Part shown: piece by piece, positions 14,215-18,411 of the stretch
How positions within the stretch are numbered: position 1 is the stretch's first letter
How the letters are laid out: every line of letters starts with the position of its first letter
Assembly (NCBI GenBank): GCA_902493155.1
Contig: CABUOE010000020.1
Location: forward strand, 1 to 18,411
DNA from: an uncultured Eubacteriales bacterium
GTDB taxonomy: Bacteria > Bacillota > Clostridia > Oscillospirales > Ruminococcaceae
Length of the DNA: 18,411 nt
Direction: 5' to 3'
The notes under the pieces: model-generated
Seen by the model: only the letters and a program-made list of their open reading frames with translations
Databases searched by the model: none
What the model was told of the DNA's origin: nothing
Made by a program: the position numbers and the translations under genes

Positions 14215-14856
14215 ATGAAGGATGTAACTGTCGTCTGGGACTGGAACGGCACTTTGCTTGATGACGTGGCCTTAAACTGCGCCATTATGAACCGGATGCT
14301 CCAAAAGCGTGGAAAAAACCCAATTCCCAGTCTGAAAATGTACCGTCAAATTTTCATCAAGGGTTATTACGAGCGAGCGGGGTTTGATTTCACAAAAGAG
14401 GATTACGAAACGGTGGCCGACGAATATATGGCTCTGTACCGGCGGGACAGCATGGACTGCCAGCTGTTCCCTAATGTACGGGAGGTTCTCTCTGGCCTTA
14501 GGAGCAATGGCGCCCGGCAGGTGATTCTATCGGCGTCCCAGCAGGATTGCCTCATGGAACAGCTTGCTCGTCTGAAGATGCAGGATTCTTTCGATGAGGT
14601 GCTGGCGCTCAATCACTGCCTTGCCCACAGCAAGGCGGAACTGGCCCAGAAGTGGATGAAAGCAAGCGGCTTATCAGGAGAGAATTTGCTTTTCGTGGGG
14701 GATACCCTCCACGATTACGAAGTGTCGAGACGCTTAGGCGCCTCCTGCGTACTAGTGGCGGCGGGACATCAGGACAAAGAGCGGCTTTTGACCTGCGGCT
14801 GCCCGGTGGCGGACGATATCGAGGAAGCCGCCCAGTGGATACAGAAAATATATTAG
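14215..14856 (+). CDS. HAD-superfamily hydrolase, phosphoglycolate-phosphatase-like
   Basis: A 213-residue haloacid-dehalogenase-fold protein with an alpha-helical cap between motifs I and II, as in Gph/PGMB-like phosphatases. Motif I is D9-W-N11-G-T13. The nucleophile D9 is present, but the usual second aspartate (general acid/base, DxD) is N11. Motif II is the ILSAS serine, and motif IV is VGDTLHDYE. AAGGAG lies 7 nt before the ATG. It sits 14 nt behind the DUF362 gene and 35 nt ahead of ispE, so it is probably in one transcript with both. The substrate is unknown; housekeeping sugar- or nucleotide-phosphate removal is a guess from the family. Confidence 0.88.
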   Translation: MKDVTVVWDWNGTLLDDVALNCAIMNRMLQKRGKNPIPSLKMYRQIFIKGYYERAGFDFTKEDYETVADEYMALYRRDSMDCQLFPNVREVLSGLRSNGARQVILSASQQDCLMEQLARLKMQDSFDEVLALNHCLAHSKAELAQKWMKASGLSGENLLFVGDTLHDYEVSRRLGASCVLVAAGHQDKERLLTCGCPVADDIEEAAQWIQKIY

Positions 14857-14891
14857 CCAGTTGACGGCAAAGTTAGGAGGGAATTTCCATC

Positions 14892-15767
14892 ATGAAAAAA
14901 ATCGTTTTGGAGGCGGCGGCAAAGCTCAATCTGTCGCTGGACATTACCGGCGTGCGGGAGGACGGGTATCATCTCCTGGATTCGGTGATGCAGAGCGTGA
15001 GCCTCTACGACCGGGTGGCGCTCATTAAGCGGGAGGAAGGCATTTCTCTCACCGTCGACCGGCCCAAAATCCCCAACGGCCCGGAAAACACTGCCTATCG
15101 AGCGGCGGCAGCCTTTTTTAGGGAGACTAACATAGACGGCGGCGTGGAAATCTTTCTGGAAAAGCATATCCCGTCCCGCGCGGGGATGGGCGGCGGAAGC
15201 GCTGATGCCGCCGCAGTGCTCGTCGGCCTCAATCAGCTCTATCAGACCGGGCTTTCCAAAGAAAAACTCCAGGAAATAGGGCTCCAGGTGGGAGCCGATG
15301 TGCCCTTCTGCGTCGTGGGCGGCACCGCCCGGGTGCAGGGCATTGGGGAAACGGTTCACTCCATCGCACCCCTCAATATGGCACAGTTTGTCGTAGTGAA
15401 ACCCCGAGGCGTAGGGGTGGACACCAAAGAAGCCTATGAGCGCTACGACGAGATGGGCTCCAGCAAACATCCCGATACGGAGGGGCTTTTACACGCTATT
15501 TTGAGTGGTAAAATATCCTCTTTTTCCCGGTATATGTACAACGTGCTGGAGGAATCAGCACCTCTCGAAGAAATCCGGGAAATCAAGAAAGATATGTTGG
15601 ATTACGGAGCCAACGCTGCCATGATGACCGGAAGCGGAGCTGCGGTATTCGGGGTATTCGGCTCTCTGATTCTCGCCATGGCTACCAGAGGCCGCTTCAC
15701 CAGCCGGTACCACGCCTATTTGGTGGAACCTGTATCTCGGGGCGTTCGGGTGGTTTTGGAGCAATAG
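14892..15767 (+). CDS. ispE: 4-diphosphocytidyl-2-C-methyl-D-erythritol kinase
   Basis: IspE phosphorylates CDP-methylerythritol at the 2-hydroxyl with ATP, the fourth step of the MEP route to isopentenyl diphosphate. The 291 residues match the family. The N-terminal AAAKLNLSLDITG holds the catalytic lysine (K11). The conserved VREDGYHLLDSVMQSV follows, then the GHMP ATP loop PSRAGMGGGSADAAA (94-108) and the catalytic aspartate in GADVPF (D136). The late GSGAAVFG motif of GHMP kinases is present near the C-terminus. AGGAGG (14875-14880) lies 11 nt before the ATG. Its presence shows that isoprenoids are made by the MEP rather than the mevalonate pathway. It follows the HAD gene closely; no terminator is seen before spoIIR, 77 nt downstream. 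Confidence 0.96.
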   Translation: MKKIVLEAAAKLNLSLDITGVREDGYHLLDSVMQSVSLYDRVALIKREEGISLTVDRPKIPNGPENTAYRAAAAFFRETNIDGGVEIFLEKHIPSRAGMGGGSADAAAVLVGLNQLYQTGLSKEKLQEIGLQVGADVPFCVVGGTARVQGIGETVHSIAPLNMAQFVVVKPRGVGVDTKEAYERYDEMGSSKHPDTEGLLHAILSGKISSFSRYMYNVLEESAPLEEIREIKKDMLDYGANAAMMTGSGAAVFGVFGSLILAMATRGRFTSRYHAYLVEPVSRGVRVVLEQ

Positions 15768-15844
15768 TTTTTATTACTTGCATAATTCTGGAAATACGGT
15801 CCAAACTTTGAAGGAAATCTCAAAGCGAAAGGACGATTGACCAG

Positions 15845-16480
15845 ATGAGACAGCATGGGACCCCCTTAAGCCAGACCGCCAGGCTTTTGCTCTTTTTCAT
15901 TTTTTCGTTTTTATTCATCCTGGTGCTGGACAGTTTTTCCACCTTTTCCGCCCAGTGTGCCGATATTCGGGAGAACGTGCTTCGTCTGCACATTCTCGCA
16001 AACTCCGACTCTGCCGTGGATCAGGAGAATAAGCTTCGAGTACGGGATCGGATTTTGCAGGAGACCGACAGCCTTTTTTACCTTTCCGACAGCCTTGAGG
16101 CAGCGGAGGCAAAGGCGCGGGAAAGCCTTCCCCGCATTGAAGAGATCGCCCGGGACGAGCTTCGGAAACTGGGCTCCGACGACGATGTCCACGCGGAGCT
16201 TACCCATATGTTTTTTGACACCCGGGTGTATGAAAACTTCACCATGCCCGCCGGGTATTACGATGCGGTGCGGGTCACCATCGGTGAGGCCAAGGGCCAC
16301 AACTGGTGGTGCGTGCTGTATCCCGCCCTCTGCGTCCCGGCGGCGTCGGAGGACAGCGAGGCCGCCTTGGCCCGAACTCTGACGGAGGGGGAGCGGGAAA
16401 TCGTCGAGTCAAAGCCCGAATACGAGGTGCGGTTTTACGCGGTGGAGCTTTTTGAGAAGGTAAAGGATTATTTCAAATAA
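15845..16480 (+). CDS. spoIIR: Stage II sporulation protein R
   Basis: SpoIIR is the signalling protein made in the forespore under sigma-F and exported to the intermembrane space, where it triggers the protease SpoIIGA to cut pro-sigma-E in the mother cell. The 211 residues begin with a hydrophobic segment (about 11-29) that acts as signal/anchor. The family hallmarks follow: ENVLRLHILANSDSAVDQ (43-60) with KLRVRD, and GHNWWCVLYPALC (151-163). GAAAGGA (15827-15833) is 11 nt before the ATG. Of all genes here it gives the clearest evidence that the organism forms endospores. I could not find a convincing sigma-F promoter in the 77 nt upstream, and read-through from ispE is possible. A strong terminator follows. 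Confidence 0.93.
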   Translation: MRQHGTPLSQTARLLLFFIFSFLFILVLDSFSTFSAQCADIRENVLRLHILANSDSAVDQENKLRVRDRILQETDSLFYLSDSLEAAEAKARESLPRIEEIARDELRKLGSDDDVHAELTHMFFDTRVYENFTMPAGYYDAVRVTIGEAKGHNWWCVLYPALCVPAASEDSEAALARTLTEGEREIVESKPEYEVRFYAVELFEKVKDYFK

Positions 16481-16487
16481 AGCGATC

Positions 16488-16536
16488 AAACGCCTTTTGG
16501 ACGGATTTTCCGCCGAAAGGCGTTTTGCGTTTTTTA
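16488..16536 (+). terminator. Terminator after spoIIR
   Basis: AAACGCCTTT (16488-16497) pairs with AAAGGCGTTT (16516-16525). An inner CGGA/TCCG stem (16502-16505 and 16509-16512) sits within, and TGCG plus a six-T run ends the element. It separates spoIIR from addB. Confidence 0.85.
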
Positions 16537-16560
16537 TGGGGAAGGGAACGGTTATTTAAC

Positions 16561-16589
16561 TTGCTATCAAGGTGATAAAAAGGTATAAT
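16561..16589 (+). promoter_or_regulatory. Promoter of addB
   Basis: TTGCTA (16561-16566), a 17-nt spacer and a perfect TATAAT (16584-16589). The start site is near 16596, giving a leader of about 27 nt. It lies directly after the spoIIR terminator, so the addB operon is transcribed independently. Confidence 0.8.
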
Positions 16590-16622
16590 AATATCAAATA
16601 TAGTGAGAAAAGGGGTGAGAGG

Positions 16623-18411
16623 ATGCTTCGTTTTATCAAAGGCGCTGCCGGCACCGGCAAATCGACCTTTATTCGCCGGGAAATCGCAAAACTCTGTGCA
16701 GAAGACGGGGCAAACGTCATTCTTCTCGTCCCGGAGCAGTTTTCCTTCGAGACAGAGCGAGAGTATTACGAGTTTTTGGGCGCCGAGCGGGCGGGACGTG
16801 TCAAAGTCCTGAGCTTTATGCGCCTTTGTGACGACGTGTTCCGCCAATACGGCGGCATGGCGGGGGATTACGCCACCGATACGGCAAAAATCCTCACCAT
16901 GCGGCTCAGCTTAAAAGAGTGCGGGGATGAGTTGCGCCTTTACGGAAAAAACGCCGGAAAACCGGACTTTGTCCTCTCGATGCTGGAAACGGTGGAAGAG
17001 CTGAAAAACGCGGGAATCACCCCCGACATGCTGACGACGGAGGCCCTCCGGTCGGAAGAGGGCCTGCTAAAGGACAAGCTGTTTGACTTAGGGCTCATCT
17101 ACGGCGGGTATGACGCCATGCTGACTCAGCGGTTTCTCGATCCGTCCGATACCTTAAACCGGGCCAAAGCTTTCATTGTGGAGCATCATTATTTTGCGGG
17201 ATGTACTCTGTATCTGGACGAATTCAAGAGCTTTACGGCGGTGCAGAAGGAAATCTTAAGGACAGCTTTTTTGCAGGCCCATGAGGTGACGGTGTCCCTC
17301 TGCCTGCCAGAGGGGGAGCAGGAGTATGGCCTGTTCGATGGGCTGAAAGAAACGGAAAAAGGGCTTAAATCGTTGGCTTTTCGGGTGGGATGCAGGCTGC
17401 TGCCAACGGTGGTTCTCGAAAAGTCCATGCGGTTTTCGTCGGAGGCGCTTTGCCATTTTGCAGGGGAGGCACTCAAAAGTAACCCTCTGCCTTTTAAGGG
17501 GAAAAATGAGTCAGTGACCTGCGTGGGACTGTTAAACGAGTTCGACGAGGTGGAGTACGCGGCGGCCCAGATTTGGGAGCTCGTACAGAAAAATAGCTAC
17601 CGCTTTGAGGATATCGTCGTCATCGGACGGGATTTGGACTCTTACGGCCATATTTTGGAAGCGGCCTTCGACCGCTATCAGATCCCTTATTTTTTCGACC
17701 GTACCGAAAGCGTCGACTCCATGCTGCTCATGCGGCTTGTGACCCATCTACTGGGCTGTGTGGTGACCAATATGAGCCGTAAGGAACTTCTTCCCATGCT
17801 CAAATGCGGTCTGTTGCCAATAACCCTTACCGAAATCGATGATTTTGAGCGCTACCTTTACGTCTGGAACGTGGACAGGGACGGGTTTTCCCGGGAATTT
17901 ACGCAAAATCCCATGGGCTTTTGTGACCGTCCCCTCAAAAAGAAGGAGCAGCTCCGTTTGAAAAACGCCGAAAAAGTCCGGGTACTCTGCGCCGATTGCG
18001 TAGGCTCGCTCCGCCGGGTGGCGGAGGAAGAGCAGTCTGTGAGCCGGGCGCTTTACGAGATTTTACAGCAGTTAAACGTCCCCCAGGTGATTTTGGAGCG
18101 CATCAGCCGCTTCAAAGAAGAACAGCGGCTGGAGGAGGCCGAGAATGAAAAGCGGGTCTGGGACGTTTTGATGGAGATACTGGATACATTGGAAGGCTCG
18201 CTCCAGGGGCAAGCCCCCAACTTCCGGGAATATAAGGAGCTTTTCCTCTTAAGCGCCGCCACCTACGACCTGGGGCACCGGCCCCAGACACTGGACAGCG
18301 TGCTGGTGGGCAGCGCGGAGCGGGTGCGGGTGCAGGACAAAAAGGCGGCCATCCTCATAGGGGCCAACGACAAGGTGTTTCCTTTCGTGCCGTCTTCTGG
18401 GGGGCTTTTCA
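16623..18411 (+). CDS. addB: ATP-dependent helicase/nuclease subunit AddB (partial, 5' part)
   Basis: AddB, with AddA, makes the helicase-nuclease that resects double-strand breaks for RecA loading, the Firmicute counterpart of RecBCD. The first 596 codons are present and stay open to the window edge; full AddB proteins are about 1,150 residues. Seen are the Walker A-like loop GAAGTGKST (7-15), VPEQFSFETERE, and the helicase-like core with VVIGRDLDSYGHILEAAF near residue 330, IPYFFDR, and GANDKVFPFVP just before the edge. The C-terminal nuclease and iron-sulfur cysteines lie outside. The GGGGTGA ribosome site is close to the ATG. addA would be expected next, as in most Firmicutes. The repeated LLV.PEQ/PYFxDR pattern is specific enough that RecB or UvrD are unlikely. 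Confidence 0.93.
   Translation, partial: MLRFIKGAAGTGKSTFIRREIAKLCAEDGANVILLVPEQFSFETEREYYEFLGAERAGRVKVLSFMRLCDDVFRQYGGMAGDYATDTAKILTMRLSLKECGDELRLYGKNAGKPDFVLSMLETVEELKNAGITPDMLTTEALRSEEGLLKDKLFDLGLIYGGYDAMLTQRFLDPSDTLNRAKAFIVEHHYFAGCTLYLDEFKSFTAVQKEILRTAFLQAHEVTVSLCLPEGEQEYGLFDGLKETEKGLKSLAFRVGCRLLPTVVLEKSMRFSSEALCHFAGEALKSNPLPFKGKNESVTCVGLLNEFDEVEYAAAQIWELVQKNSYRFEDIVVIGRDLDSYGHILEAAFDRYQIPYFFDRTESVDSMLLMRLVTHLLGCVVTNMSRKELLPMLKCGLLPITLTEIDDFERYLYVWNVDRDGFSREFTQNPMGFCDRPLKKKEQLRLKNAEKVRVLCADCVGSLRRVAEEEQSVSRALYEILQQLNVPQVILERISRFKEEQRLEEAENEKRVWDVLMEILDTLEGSLQGQAPNFREYKELFLLSAATYDLGHRPQTLDSVLVGSAERVRVQDKKAAILIGANDKVFPFVPSSGGLF

Noticed and set aside
15768..15844. A sigma-F-type promoter was sought upstream of spoIIR: GCATA at 15780 and GG-rich candidates at 15790-15799.
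   Set aside because: The elements are wrongly spaced or miss key -10 positions; no pair fits the sigma-F consensus.

Overview
This 18.4-kb window looks like the chromosome of an anaerobic, endospore-forming Firmicute of the class Clostridia. The evidence is a spoIIR gene, a rubredoxin/flavodiiron oxygen-defence pair, a MEP-pathway ispE, an AddB-type (not RecB-type) recombination nuclease, AGGAGG-type ribosome binding sites, and sigma-A promoters that are often of the extended -10 kind. The moderate GC content of the genes suggests an Oscillospiraceae/Ruminococcaceae-like lineage, but that placement is inference. There is no rRNA, tRNA, CRISPR array, IS element or prophage in the window; it is mostly core chromosome.

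Layout. Positions 1-6517 hold DNA-repair genes on the + strand: radC, then uvrB-uvrA, separated by a 550-base gap with a 42-bp palindromic terminator and strong tandem promoters. Positions 6535-8137 are a compact oxygen/NO-defence operon: a PerR-like operator, a consensus promoter, a 52-residue rubredoxin, an intercistronic hairpin, a flavodiiron protein and a bidirectional terminator. Two genes follow on the - strand. One is a PHP-domain phosphoesterase broken by what looks like a 20-nt deletion that removes its first metal-binding motif (8144-9434). The other is an NSS-family sodium:amino-acid symporter (9543-10877). A 457-base divergent intergenic region (10878-11334) is full of inverted repeats. 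To its right on the + strand lie an Lrp/AsnC regulator and an overlapping class-I aminotransferase (the arrangement of Bacillus alaR-alaT), then a DUF362 double-ferredoxin protein, a HAD phosphatase, ispE, spoIIR, and the first half of addB, which runs off the right edge.

How the genes may work together. UvrA and UvrB are the damage-recognition core of nucleotide excision repair, and AddB belongs to the double-strand-break nuclease. The rubredoxin passes electrons to the flavodiiron protein, which reduces O2 or NO; the PerR-like box suggests oxidative induction. The symporter, Lrp-type regulator and aminotransferase form a plausible divergent amino-acid uptake/transamination module. IspE serves isoprenoid synthesis, and SpoIIR signals from forespore to mother cell. 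No clearly new multi-gene system is visible. The best leads are the PerR-like operator, the in-place lesion in the PHP gene, the palindrome cluster between the symporter and the Lrp gene, and non-canonical residues in the HAD protein, the symporter and UvrA.
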